NCBI GenBank assembly: GCA_036494815.1
Contig: DASXNV010000092.1
Coordinates: 1-50,223, forward strand
Source of the DNA: Poindextera sp036494815
GTDB lineage: Bacteria; Pseudomonadota; Alphaproteobacteria; Caulobacterales; Caulobacteraceae
Direction: 5' to 3'
DNA: 50,223 nucleotides
Both the position numbers and the translations under genes were made by a program. The notes beneath the pieces were generated by a model. That model made no database searches, was not told the origin of the DNA, and saw nothing but the letters and a program-made list of their open reading frames with translations. This document shows positions 31,469 through 39,747 of this stretch, piece by piece; the stretch's first letter is position 1; each line of letters starts with the position of its first letter.

Positions 31469-32244
31469 GCGACATCCTCTCGTTCGAAAACGTCTGGGTC
31501 GAGTACGGCGACAAGGTGGTTCTGGAAAAGGTCAGCCTGACCGTGGCCGAGGGCGCCTTTGTCTCCATCGTCGGCCCGTCCGGCGCCGGCAAGAGCAGCT
31601 TTCTGCGGCTGGCGCTCGGCCAGGAGGGCCCGAGCCGGGGCGCGATCACCCTCGATGGACGCCCTTTGCGCCCAGAGGCAGGCCGCGACCGCGGTGTGGT
31701 GTTCCAGCGTTACTCGGTGTTTCCGCACCTGAACGCCATCGAAAATGTCCTGTTCGGCCTGGACTGCGAAGGCTCGATGGTGCGCGGCCGGCTCGGCGGC
31801 AAGGCGCGCCGGGCGGCCATGGAAAAGGCCCAGGCGATGCTGGTGTCGGTGGGACTGGGCGCTTCTCTAGACGCCTATCCGGCGCAGCTTTCGGGGGGCA
31901 TGCAGCAGCGGTTGGCCATCGCCCAGGCCCTGATCATGCGGCCGCGGATCCTGTTGTTGGACGAGCCGTTCGGCGCGCTCGACCCGGGGGTTCGCCTGGA
32001 TATGCACCTCCTCATCACCAGCCTGTGGCGCGAACACAAGCTGACGATCTTGATGGTCACCCACGATATCAAAGAGGCGTTCAAGCTGGGCACCCGGGTC
32101 CTGGCCTTCGACAAGCGCCGGCACGACCCTCAGGCCCCCAACCGGTTTGGCTCGACCGTGGTCTATGACTTTCCCCTCGACCACAAGGACCGCCCTGCGG
32201 TCCCAGCCGAGTTGGCCGGGATAGCGACTGGGCGCGAGAGTTAA
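31465..32244 (+). CDS. ABC transporter ATP-binding protein (guanidine/urea cluster)
   Basis: A 259-residue ATPase with Walker A GPSGAGKS (residues 37-44), Q-loop Q81, signature LSGGMQQ (142-148), Walker B ILLLDE (162-167) and switch His200. After the ATPase core comes the tail RHDPQAPNRFGSTVVYDFPL seen in ATPases of urea-carboxylase-associated transporters. The GTG at 31465 is chosen because GAGGA lies five bases upstream and it overlaps the permease stop; an in-frame ATG at 31441 lacks a ribosome site. The gene converges on allophanate hydrolase and their stops overlap by four bases. Confidence 0.92.
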   Translation: MSDILSFENVWVEYGDKVVLEKVSLTVAEGAFVSIVGPSGAGKSSFLRLALGQEGPSRGAITLDGRPLRPEAGRDRGVVFQRYSVFPHLNAIENVLFGLDCEGSMVRGRLGGKARRAAMEKAQAMLVSVGLGASLDAYPAQLSGGMQQRLAIAQALIMRPRILLLDEPFGALDPGVRLDMHLLITSLWREHKLTILMVTHDIKEAFKLGTRVLAFDKRRHDPQAPNRFGSTVVYDFPLDHKDRPAVPAELAGIATGRES

Positions 32245-34028
32245 GCCGGCCGGTTTATGTAGGCGCGCCAACCGCCGAGGGCGGTGATGTCTTCGGCGCC
32301 CGTCAGGGCCCGCGGCTCGGCCACGAACCCCTTGACCTCGGTTCCGTCATCGAGGCTGACCGTGCCGATGGCCAGCGGCGCCGGCACCTCGGCCACGAAA
32401 CTGCCGAAGGCTGCATGGTCCAGGTCATAGACCTCGACCTCGATGGCCGCCCCGCCATCGCCCACGTGGACCAGGGCGGGTTTGGGCGGGACCGTATTGG
32501 CCATGGCGTAGAGCCGGTAGGCCGGGGCGGTCTTGCAGCGCCGCACCAGCCGGGCGTCCCGCGAGATCAGTTGCCAGTGCAGGGGCATGGCGGCCAGGTG
32601 CGCGCCGACCACGGCGAGTTTCACGCGCGTTTCGACGCCGGCGAGATCAAGCGGCGGGGTCTCGGGCATGGGAGCGATCTCCTCGTAGCGGCGGGCCAGT
32701 TGCAACAGCCGGCGGTCGGCCCAGGCCGGACCAATCAGGGTCACGCCGAAACCGGTGGCGTTGTTGCGGAACCCGGCTGGCAGCGCGATGGCGCTCATGT
32801 CCAGCAGGTTCACGAAATTGGTGTAGAGGCCGAGATTGGAATTGAGCGTTAAGGGTTCGGCCAGCACTTCGCGCAGGCGATAGGTGGTGGCTGCGGTCGG
32901 CAAGAGCAGAATATCGACAGCGTCCCAGAGCGCCTCGGCTGCGCGCTGATAGCCCCGCAGTTGATAGTCGGCCTTAAAGGCGTCCACCGCTGAGATGCCG
33001 AGGCCGCTCAGCAGAATGCCACGCACCACCGGATGAATGGCCCCAGGCTTGGTGCGCAGCAGGTCTTCGACCGCAGCCGTGCGCTCGGAGACCCAAGGGC
33101 CTTGATAGAGCAGATCCGCCGCAGCCCGCAGAGGTCCAATATCCACTTCGATCGCCCGTCCGCCCATGGCGCGCAGGCGCGTGGCCGCCGCTTCGAATAG
33201 CCGAGCAGATTCGGTGTCCCCAAACCATTCCAGCTGCCCCTTGGGGGGCAGGCCGAAGGTGAACGAAGCCGGCGCTGTCTGGCTCAGCCCTCCAGGTTCC
33301 CGCCGTGAAAAGGGATCGGCGACATCGAAGCCGGCCACCACCCTATCGATCAGGGCCGCGTCGGCGGCGCTGACGGCGAAGGCGGTGATGCAGTCGAGCG
33401 TCCGGCAGGCGGGCACGAGGCCCTGCGTGCTCCAGCGCCCCTTGGTCGGCTTGAGGCCGACCAGATGGTTGAACGCCGCCGGCACGCGGCCGGACCCGGC
33501 TGTATCCGTGCCCAGGGAAAAGCCCACCAGGCCCGCGGCGACCGCGACGGCTGAGCCGGAGCTGGATCCGCCGCTGATATAGTCGCGATTATAAACCGAG
33601 GCGCAGGCGCCATAGGGGCTGCGCGCGCCAACCAGGCCCGTGGCGAACTGGTCAAGATTGGTCTTGCCGATCAGCACGGCCCCGGCCACCAGCAGACGCT
33701 GGACGACAACGGCGGTATCGGCGGGCGCGTATTTGTAGGCCGGGCAGCCAGCGGTGGTGGGCAGGCCGGCGACGTCGATATTGTCCTTCACCGCGAAGGG
33801 AACGCCCGCCAGGGTCAGAACCTCCCCTGCGGAGACACGCCGGTCGACCTCCCGCGCCGCCGCCAGCACCTGGGCCTCATCGACCCGCTCGATCCAGACC
33901 GCCGGCTGAACAGCCTCATAGGCCGCCACGCGCTGCAGCGCCTGCAGCGCGACGTCCACGGCGCTGCGCGAGCCGGCCGCCACCTGGGCGGCGATCTGGG
34001 TGACGCTGAGGCGCTCGAAGCTGCTCAT
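32241..34028 (-). CDS. atzF: Allophanate hydrolase
   Basis: A 595-residue enzyme that hydrolyses allophanate to ammonia and CO2. The amidase-signature domain (about residues 1-450) has the Ser-Ser-Lys triad: K81 in FAVKDNIDV, the cis-serine S156 in ISGGSSSGSA and the nucleophile S179 in TDTAGSGRVPAAF. The C-terminal domain (about 475-595; HLAAMPLHWQLISRDARLVR, then YDLDHAAFGSFVAEVPAPL) is the allophanate-hydrolase-specific region, so this is not a general amidase. It is the last gene of the regulator, UAAP1, UAAP2, carboxylase, hydrolase operon, nine bases after the carboxylase stop. It performs the last step of guanidine or urea breakdown by the ATP-dependent route. Confidence 0.94.
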   Translation of the reverse strand: MSSFERLSVTQIAAQVAAGSRSAVDVALQALQRVAAYEAVQPAVWIERVDEAQVLAAAREVDRRVSAGEVLTLAGVPFAVKDNIDVAGLPTTAGCPAYKYAPADTAVVVQRLLVAGAVLIGKTNLDQFATGLVGARSPYGACASVYNRDYISGGSSSGSAVAVAAGLVGFSLGTDTAGSGRVPAAFNHLVGLKPTKGRWSTQGLVPACRTLDCITAFAVSAADAALIDRVVAGFDVADPFSRREPGGLSQTAPASFTFGLPPKGQLEWFGDTESARLFEAAATRLRAMGGRAIEVDIGPLRAAADLLYQGPWVSERTAAVEDLLRTKPGAIHPVVRGILLSGLGISAVDAFKADYQLRGYQRAAEALWDAVDILLLPTAATTYRLREVLAEPLTLNSNLGLYTNFVNLLDMSAIALPAGFRNNATGFGVTLIGPAWADRRLLQLARRYEEIAPMPETPPLDLAGVETRVKLAVVGAHLAAMPLHWQLISRDARLVRRCKTAPAYRLYAMANTVPPKPALVHVGDGGAAIEVEVYDLDHAAFGSFVAEVPAPLAIGTVSLDDGTEVKGFVAEPRALTGAEDITALGGWRAYINRPA

Positions 34029-34037
34029 GATCCGGCC

Positions 34038-37000
34038 CTAACCCGCCGCCAGGGCGATCAGCGCCGCCCCCGGCGCCACCGGCTGGTTTTCCTGGGCATA
34101 GACGCCCGTGACCACGCCGGCCGACGGACTGTCGACGCTGCACTCAGCCTTCATGGCCTCGATCACGGCGATGACGTCCCCTTTTTCGACCCGGTCTCCC
34201 GGCTTGACCAGCATCTTCCACAAGCTGCCGCCCAACGGGGCCTCGATAAGTTCCGAACCTTCTGGCGCCACCACAGCCGCGGCGTCCGCATCGAGACCCG
34301 GCGCCGCCGACAGGGCTTCCACGCGCGCGAACTCGCCATTGCGCTCCCAGTCGGCCCGCTCGGCGTCGAAGGCCGAGCGGCGCCGCGCCTCAAAGGCGTC
34401 GATCCGGCCCTGGTTCGCCGCCAGGAACGCGCGGTGCTCGCTCAGGCGGAATGTCTCATGATCGATGCGGATCTCGCGGCGGCCGAGCGGAAAGTCGCGC
34501 CGCCATTGCGTCAGTTCCTCGTGACTGACCGGGAAGAAGCGCACCTGATCGAAGAAGCGCAGCAGCCACGGCTTGCCGCCCGTGAAGGCGCCTGCCTGGC
34601 GATAGGTGTTCCAGACCTGGATGGTGCGCCCGAACAGCTGATAACCGCCCGGCCCCTCCATGCCGTAGATGCACATATAGGCCCCGCCGATTCCCACCAC
34701 ATTGGGCGGGGTCCAGGTCCGCGCGGGATTGTATTTGGTGGTCACCAGGCGGTGGCGCGGATCGATGGGCGTGGCCACGGGCGCGCCGAGATAGACATCG
34801 CCCAGCCCCATGACCAGATAGCGGGCGTCGAAGACGATCTGGTGGACGTCGTCGATGCTGTCCAGGCCGTTGATCCGGCGGATGAATAAGATGTTGTCCG
34901 GGCACCAGGGCGCATCGTCCCGCACCGACTGCATATATTTGTCGATGGTCTGGTAGATCGCCGGATCTTTCCAGCTCAGCGGCAGGTGCACGACGCGCGA
35001 GGGAATCTCGAAATCGTCCAGCCCGGCGAGCCGTTCCTCGGCGGCGACCAGTTCCTCCAGCAGGCGGCTCTGGGAGAGCTGGCGGGCGTCGTAATGCACC
35101 TGCAGCGAGCGGATGCCTGGCGTGATGTCGATCACGCCCGGCAGGGCCCGCGCCTGCAGGTCCAGCATCAGGGCGTGCACCCGCAGGCGCAGCTCGATGT
35201 CGAGGGCGATCGGGCCATATTCCACCAGTAGATGGCGATCGCCCTGGCGGCGATAGACCACCTCGGGCCGTGCGCCGAGGGCTTCGATCCGGCCCAGGAT
35301 CGGGCTTTGGCTCAAGGGCGCGACACCGCCGGCGCTCGCGGCTTTGACCGGCCGCAGATCTAAGATTGCGGTGTCCTGATCGTTTTCAGCCTGTCGGGCG
35401 GCGTCATGGTCGACCACCTCGAACTGGACCGTGTCGCCCGGGGCCAGCTGTCCGACCTTCCACAGGTCAGCCTGAATGATCACAAACGGACAGACGAAGC
35501 CGCCCAGCGAGGGGCCGTCCGGCCCCAGGATGATCGGCATGTCCCCGGTGAAGTCGATGGCGCCGATGGCATAGGCGTTGTCGTGGATATTCGACGGGTG
35601 CAGTCCTGCTTCGCCACCGTCGCGGCGCGCCCATTGCGGCTTGGGGCCGACCAGCCGGACGCCGGTGCGGTTGGAATTGTAGTGAACCCTCCACTCGGCC
35701 TGACAAACCATGTCGATGTCGTCGGGTGTGAAGAAATCGGGCGCCCCGTGCGGGCCGGACAGCACCCTGATTCGCCAGGACGGGGACAGGACCGGCCGCC
35801 GCTCCCAAGCTGCCGGCGCCGCGGCGCCCCCCTCCCCGTGCGCACACAAATGCAACACGTCGCCGGCGGCGATCGCCCGCCCGGCGTGTCCGCCAAAGCC
35901 GCCGAGGGTGAAGGTGCTGCGGCTGCCGAGATAGGCCGGGACCTCCAGGCCGCCGCCAAGCAGCAGATATCCGCGCAACCCGCCGCCCTGCACCCGGCCG
36001 ATCTTCAAGGTCTGGCCGGCGCGGACCGCGAAGGGCTGGTAGGGATGGACGGGTTCGCCGTCGAGCCGCGCACCGAAGTCGGCGCCGGTCAGGCAGACCG
36101 TGCGATCCGTGTTAAAGCGCAAGCTCGGACCCGCGGCCGCGAACTCCAGCCCCGGCGCGCCTTGCTCGTTTCCGAGCAGGCGATTGCCCAGCCTGAACGC
36201 CAGGGCGTCCATCGGTCCGGACGGCGGAACGCCAACGTCCCAGTACCCGAGCCGCCCCGGATAGTCCTGAACCGTGGAGTTGGGGCCGCCGCTGAGCACC
36301 GAAACCGTTGGCGGCTGAAAGGCGATATGCGCCAGGGCGTTGGTGGAGACCTGGCCGGTGACGAAGGCCTGGCTTTGCGCGACCTCGCCCAGCCAGCCAA
36401 GATTGGTTTCGATCCCGGAAAGCCGGGTCTGCTTCAGAGCCTGGTGTAGAGCGGCGACCGCCGCGGGCCGGTCGGGCGCGGTGACGATCAGCTTGGCCAG
36501 CAGCGGATCGTAGTGGGTGCTGACCTCCGTCCCATCCTCGACCCAGGTCTCCACCCGCACGCCTGTCGGGAAGGCGACCTCGGTCAAGCGGCCCGAGCTT
36601 GGGCGATAGTCCTGGCCGGGATCCTCGGCATAGAGCCGGGCCTGGATGGAGGCGCCCTCGAATCTTGGCCGCCAATCGGACATGAAGCCGAAATCGCCAG
36701 CGGCCCCGCGGATCATCCACTCGACCAGGTCCACCCCCGTGACCTGCTCGGTCACGCCATGCTCCACCTGAAGCCGGGTGTTGACCTCCAGAAAGAAGAC
36801 CTCGTCGCGGCCGGCGTCGTAGAGGAACTCCACCGTGCCGGCTGAGCGATAGTCCGCCGCCTGACCGAGCCGCACGGCGGCGTCGAGCAAGGCCGTGCGG
36901 GTCGCGGGCGGCAGGTTCGGCGCCGGGGTCTCCTCGATGACCTTCTGATTACGCCGTTGCAACGAGCAATCCCGCTCGCCCAGCGCGATCACCTTGCCCG

Positions 37001-37649
37001 CCCCATCGCCAAAAATCTGCACCTCCACGTGCCGGGCCTGGCGCACATAGCGTTCGAGAAAGACGCCGCGATCGCTGAAATTGCCCACGGCTAGGCGTTC
37101 GACCGCGGAAAAGCCTGTGAGCACCGCGCCGTCGTCCTCGCAGACCCGCATGCCGATGCCGCCGCCCCCGGCGGTCGCCTTCAAGATCACCGGATACCCG
37201 ATCTGACGCGCCGCCGTGAGCGCAGCTTCCGCATCGTCCAGCAGGTCCGCGCCGGGGGCGAGCGGCACGCCGTGAGCCCGGGCGAGCGCCCGCGCGGTGT
37301 GCTTGAGGCCAAAGGCGCGGATATTGTCCGCGCTCGGCCCGATGAAGGCGATCCCCGCCGCCTCGCAGGCTTCGGCGAACAGGACATTTTCGGACAGGAA
37401 TCCGTAGCCGGGATGGATCGCCTGGGCGCCCGCCGCCTTCGCCGCGGCGAGCACGGCGTCAATGTTCAAATAGCTTTCGGCCGCCGAGGCGGGCCCGATG
37501 CGCACCGCCTCGTCCGCCTGGGACACGTGCAGGGATCCGGCGTCGGCGTCGCTGAACACCGCCACCGAACCGATGCCCATAGTACGCGCGGTACGAATGA
37601 TCCGGCAGGCGATGGCGCCGCGGTTGGCGATCAGGATCTTGCGGAACAC
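34038..37649 (-). CDS. Biotin-dependent urea/guanidine carboxylase
   Basis: A 1203-residue multidomain carboxylase. Order: biotin carboxylase (1 to about 445: FRKILIANRGAIACRI, ATP-grasp loop TAGGGGIGMRV, catalytic FFLEVNTRLQVEHGVTE), KipA/AHS2-type half of the carboxyltransferase (about 465-745: GGPNSTVQDYPGRLGYWDVG), KipI/AHS1-type half (about 785-1065) and a biotinyl domain with biotin lysine K1167 in IEAMKAE. It was long called urea carboxylase. In clusters carrying both DUF1989 proteins the enzyme has been shown to prefer guanidine, giving carboxyguanidine; that specificity is inferred here from context. The start is GTG 37647-37649 with GAGG upstream. Confidence 0.93.
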   Translation of the reverse strand: MFRKILIANRGAIACRIIRTARTMGIGSVAVFSDADAGSLHVSQADEAVRIGPASAAESYLNIDAVLAAAKAAGAQAIHPGYGFLSENVLFAEACEAAGIAFIGPSADNIRAFGLKHTARALARAHGVPLAPGADLLDDAEAALTAARQIGYPVILKATAGGGGIGMRVCEDDGAVLTGFSAVERLAVGNFSDRGVFLERYVRQARHVEVQIFGDGAGKVIALGERDCSLQRRNQKVIEETPAPNLPPATRTALLDAAVRLGQAADYRSAGTVEFLYDAGRDEVFFLEVNTRLQVEHGVTEQVTGVDLVEWMIRGAAGDFGFMSDWRPRFEGASIQARLYAEDPGQDYRPSSGRLTEVAFPTGVRVETWVEDGTEVSTHYDPLLAKLIVTAPDRPAAVAALHQALKQTRLSGIETNLGWLGEVAQSQAFVTGQVSTNALAHIAFQPPTVSVLSGGPNSTVQDYPGRLGYWDVGVPPSGPMDALAFRLGNRLLGNEQGAPGLEFAAAGPSLRFNTDRTVCLTGADFGARLDGEPVHPYQPFAVRAGQTLKIGRVQGGGLRGYLLLGGGLEVPAYLGSRSTFTLGGFGGHAGRAIAAGDVLHLCAHGEGGAAAPAAWERRPVLSPSWRIRVLSGPHGAPDFFTPDDIDMVCQAEWRVHYNSNRTGVRLVGPKPQWARRDGGEAGLHPSNIHDNAYAIGAIDFTGDMPIILGPDGPSLGGFVCPFVIIQADLWKVGQLAPGDTVQFEVVDHDAARQAENDQDTAILDLRPVKAASAGGVAPLSQSPILGRIEALGARPEVVYRRQGDRHLLVEYGPIALDIELRLRVHALMLDLQARALPGVIDITPGIRSLQVHYDARQLSQSRLLEELVAAEERLAGLDDFEIPSRVVHLPLSWKDPAIYQTIDKYMQSVRDDAPWCPDNILFIRRINGLDSIDDVHQIVFDARYLVMGLGDVYLGAPVATPIDPRHRLVTTKYNPARTWTPPNVVGIGGAYMCIYGMEGPGGYQLFGRTIQVWNTYRQAGAFTGGKPWLLRFFDQVRFFPVSHEELTQWRRDFPLGRREIRIDHETFRLSEHRAFLAANQGRIDAFEARRRSAFDAERADWERNGEFARVEALSAAPGLDADAAAVVAPEGSELIEAPLGGSLWKMLVKPGDRVEKGDVIAVIEAMKAECSVDSPSAGVVTGVYAQENQPVAPGAALIALAAG

Positions 37650-37695
37650 AGGGCCTCGCGTGCGTTTGGAGCGGCGGTCACAAGCGGCGCGGTGA

Positions 37696-38331
37696 TCACG
37701 CGGTTACGATCATCCGCACCGGCGTCGGGTCGAAGCCGTTACAGGGGTTGTTGATCTGCGGGCAGTTGGAGACCACCACCACCACTTCCATTTCGGCGCG
37801 CAGATCGACATAAAGCCCAGGGGCGGAAATCCCATCGACGATGCCGAGGGCGCCGTCAGCCTCCACCGGCACGTTCATGAACCAGTTGATGTTGGAGACC
37901 ATGTCGCGCTTGGTCCGCCCATAGGCGGCGTTGGCGAGCAGGAAATTGTCGACACAGGCATGCTGAGCCTTGGTGTGGTGTCCGTAGCGCAGCGTATTGG
38001 ACTCGCAGCTGCAGGCCCCGCCGATCGTGTCGTGAAAGGCCACCGAGGTGTCGGTGATGGTCATCATCGGCGCCCCTTCGTTGGAGCGCAGCACCGAGCC
38101 CGTGCGCAGGAAGATGTTGCCCTGGGCGGCGATGGTGTCCTGGGCGCTGTAGCGCTCAGCGTCGTCGGCAAGGCTGTAGATCAGGAAATCCACCGCCTGG
38201 TTGCCCTCCAGGTCGACGATGCGCAGGGTCTGTCCGGCCCTGATCACATGGCTCCAGGGCGCGCGGGCGGCGACCACCTCGTCGTGCAGGACGGCGTTGC
38301 TCAGACCGGATGAGGTTTGATCCTGGCTCAT
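37696..38331 (-). CDS. DUF1989 protein UAAP2, carboxyguanidine deiminase subunit
   Basis: A 211-residue protein of the DUF1989 family, long labelled urea amidolyase-associated protein 2. It shows IRAGQTLRIVDLEGNQAVDF, the histidine/cysteine-rich block GGACSCESNTLRYGHHTKAQ, INWFMNVPVEADG and the closing VVVVSNCPQINNPCNGFDP, which probably provide metal ligands. Work on guanidine utilisation showed that the two DUF1989 proteins form a carboxyguanidine deiminase (CgdAB) giving allophanate and ammonia. The ATG at 38329-38331 lies eight bases after UAAP1; an in-frame extension to 38763 is shadow of UAAP1. Which partner is CgdA and which CgdB I do not assign. Confidence 0.9.
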   Translation of the reverse strand: MSQDQTSSGLSNAVLHDEVVAARAPWSHVIRAGQTLRIVDLEGNQAVDFLIYSLADDAERYSAQDTIAAQGNIFLRTGSVLRSNEGAPMMTITDTSVAFHDTIGGACSCESNTLRYGHHTKAQHACVDNFLLANAAYGRTKRDMVSNINWFMNVPVEADGALGIVDGISAPGLYVDLRAEMEVVVVVSNCPQINNPCNGFDPTPVRMIVTA

Positions 38332-38339
38332 GGCGCCCC

Positions 38340-39170
38340 TCAGCGAAGGTAATAGTCTTCGACGTTCAGGAAGGCGCGCTGGCCTTCCGGCGTCGCATTG
38401 CGGATCGGATCGGTCTGCGGCGCCACTGGGCCCCGCCAAGCCGTCGCGCGAGCGGGCGTGACGCTGTAATCTGGGCGCGGGTCCAGCACATGCGGGCAGT
38501 TGGCCAGGACGACGATCACGTCCATTTCGGCGCGCAGGGTCACATGACGGCCTGGCGGGAAAGGTCCGGCCTTGAGCTGCGTGGATCCGCCATCGGTGAT
38601 CGACACGGCCTTGAACCAGTTGAGGCAAGGATGAATGTCCCTGCGCCCCAGTCCGTATTTGGTCAGGGCGATCAGGAACCGGTCGCGGGTGTTGGGATGG
38701 GCGCCATGGTTGAATCCGTCGCCGTAGCGCCGGGCGTTGGCGGCGGCGTTGGAGGGGCCGCAAAAGGCGTCATGCCCCCCCGCCGTGTCCTCCTGGATGC
38801 TGAACAGCACCCGGCCCATGTCCGACAGCACCAGCCGCCCGGCGCCGAGATAGGCGTTCCACTGCACCTTGAGCGTATCGGCGACATTGAGCCGCTCGAC
38901 GAGCTGTTCGGCGTTGAACGCCAGCATGGAGACGCAGGCGTCCCCCTGCAGGTCGGTCAGGCGCAAACGCGCGCCGCGATTCAATCGTCGCGACGCATAA
39001 CCGCCGGCGGCGATGGTCTCGTCCCAGATCACCGCCTCGGCCGCCACATCTGGCGGCAGAGCGAGCGCCGCGCTCGCGGGAATGGTCGGCATGGATTCGA
39101 CCGTGGTCCCGGCCATGGCGCGGGCATGGTCCCGCGCGCCGGCCGGATCAGCAGTGTTGGACGGGCTCAT
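38340..39170 (-). CDS. DUF1989 protein UAAP1, carboxyguanidine deiminase subunit
   Basis: A 276-residue DUF1989 protein (urea amidolyase-associated protein 1), partner of the next gene. Family features: WDETIAAGGYASRRLNRGAR, LTDLQGDACVSMLAFNAEQ, GGHDAFCGPSNAAANARRYG, HPCLNWFKAV and VIVVLANCPHVLDPRPDY. With UAAP2 it should convert carboxyguanidine to allophanate. The start at 39168-39170 overlaps the regulator's stop (ATGA), coupling them; upstream in-frame codons to 39302 are regulator shadow. The first 40 residues are alanine-rich and less conserved-looking, so the true start could be slightly downstream. Confidence 0.9.
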   Translation of the reverse strand: MSPSNTADPAGARDHARAMAGTTVESMPTIPASAALALPPDVAAEAVIWDETIAAGGYASRRLNRGARLRLTDLQGDACVSMLAFNAEQLVERLNVADTLKVQWNAYLGAGRLVLSDMGRVLFSIQEDTAGGHDAFCGPSNAAANARRYGDGFNHGAHPNTRDRFLIALTKYGLGRRDIHPCLNWFKAVSITDGGSTQLKAGPFPPGRHVTLRAEMDVIVVLANCPHVLDPRPDYSVTPARATAWRGPVAPQTDPIRNATPEGQRAFLNVEDYYLR

Positions 39171-39655
39171 CCTGCCCCTTTCGCACGATTGGACGGGGTC
39201 GGCGCCTCGCTCGCGCCATGCGCATGCAGCGGCGGCAGGAGGGCGGTGGTGGAGACGAGCTTGATCTGCTGCACGCCGCGAATCCTGCGCAGCTCGTCGC
39301 ACAATTGACGCAGGCGCTCGGCGGGCCCCTGGACCAGCAGCACCTCGAGCGATTGATCATCCTCCAGGAAGACGTGCTGCGAGGAGATGACCTCCTTCAG
39401 ATAGGTCAACTGCGTCTGGGCCAGTGCGTGGCGTACGCGGCCGCTTTCGGCACGATAGATCAGGGTGATGGTCCCGGCGATGACCGCGCCGTCCTGGTTT
39501 TCGCTGTGATCGGCCAGCTCGTGCCGGATGAGCTCGGAGATGGTCTGCGAGCGGTTTGGAAGGCCCCGCCGGGCGATCATGGCGTCGAGCTTCGTCAGGA
39601 GCTCAGCCGGAAGGCTGACGCTCAAGCGCGCGAGATAGGGCGTGTCCTGGTCCAT
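39167..39655 (-). CDS. NikR-like ribbon-helix-helix regulator lacking most nickel ligands
   Basis: A 162-residue homologue of the nickel regulator NikR: ribbon-helix-helix domain (ARLSVSLPAELLTKLDAMIA, GLPNRSQTISELIRHEL) and ACT-like C-terminal domain (SLEVLLVQGPAERLRQLCDE, RIRGVQQIKLVS). An ungapped alignment to E. coli NikR around TQ(81-82) puts L83 at the place of H76, H94 at H87, F96 at H89 and S102 at C95, so three of four nickel ligands are missing. A His-containing tail (PPLHAHG) follows the domain. It heads the guanidine operon; operators of NikR geometry precede its own gene, the ABC operon and the TonB receptor. It is probably a repressor answering a ligand other than nickel. Confidence 0.88.
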   Translation of the reverse strand: MDQDTPYLARLSVSLPAELLTKLDAMIARRGLPNRSQTISELIRHELADHSENQDGAVIAGTITLIYRAESGRVRHALAQTQLTYLKEVISSQHVFLEDDQSLEVLLVQGPAERLRQLCDELRRIRGVQQIKLVSTTALLPPLHAHGASEAPTPSNRAKGAG

Positions 39656-39670
39656 GGCCTGGGCGCTCGA

Positions 39671-39698
39671 GTGTTACGTTTTGATCGGAAGGTAATAT
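39671..39698. promoter_or_regulatory. NikR-type operator before the regulator/guanidine operon
   Basis: GTGTTA-N16-TAATAT, 28 bp, differs from the perfect site at 29413-29440 at one base in each half. It overlaps a GATAAT -10-like hexamer on the minus strand, 16-44 bases before the regulator start. Suggests autoregulation of the whole five-gene operon. Confidence 0.65.
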
Positions 39699-39747
39699 TA
39701 TCGCCGGTGGGGCAGGCTGTCCAGAGCCGGCTCAGCCCGCCCTCGTC

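Noticed and set aside
37696..38763. Long form of UAAP2 reaching into UAAP1
   Set aside because: The added residues are UAAP1 read in another frame and have no family match.
39167..39655. Straight annotation as nickel-responsive regulator NikR
   Set aside because: Three of the four nickel ligands are replaced and no nickel transport or nickel enzyme genes are nearby.
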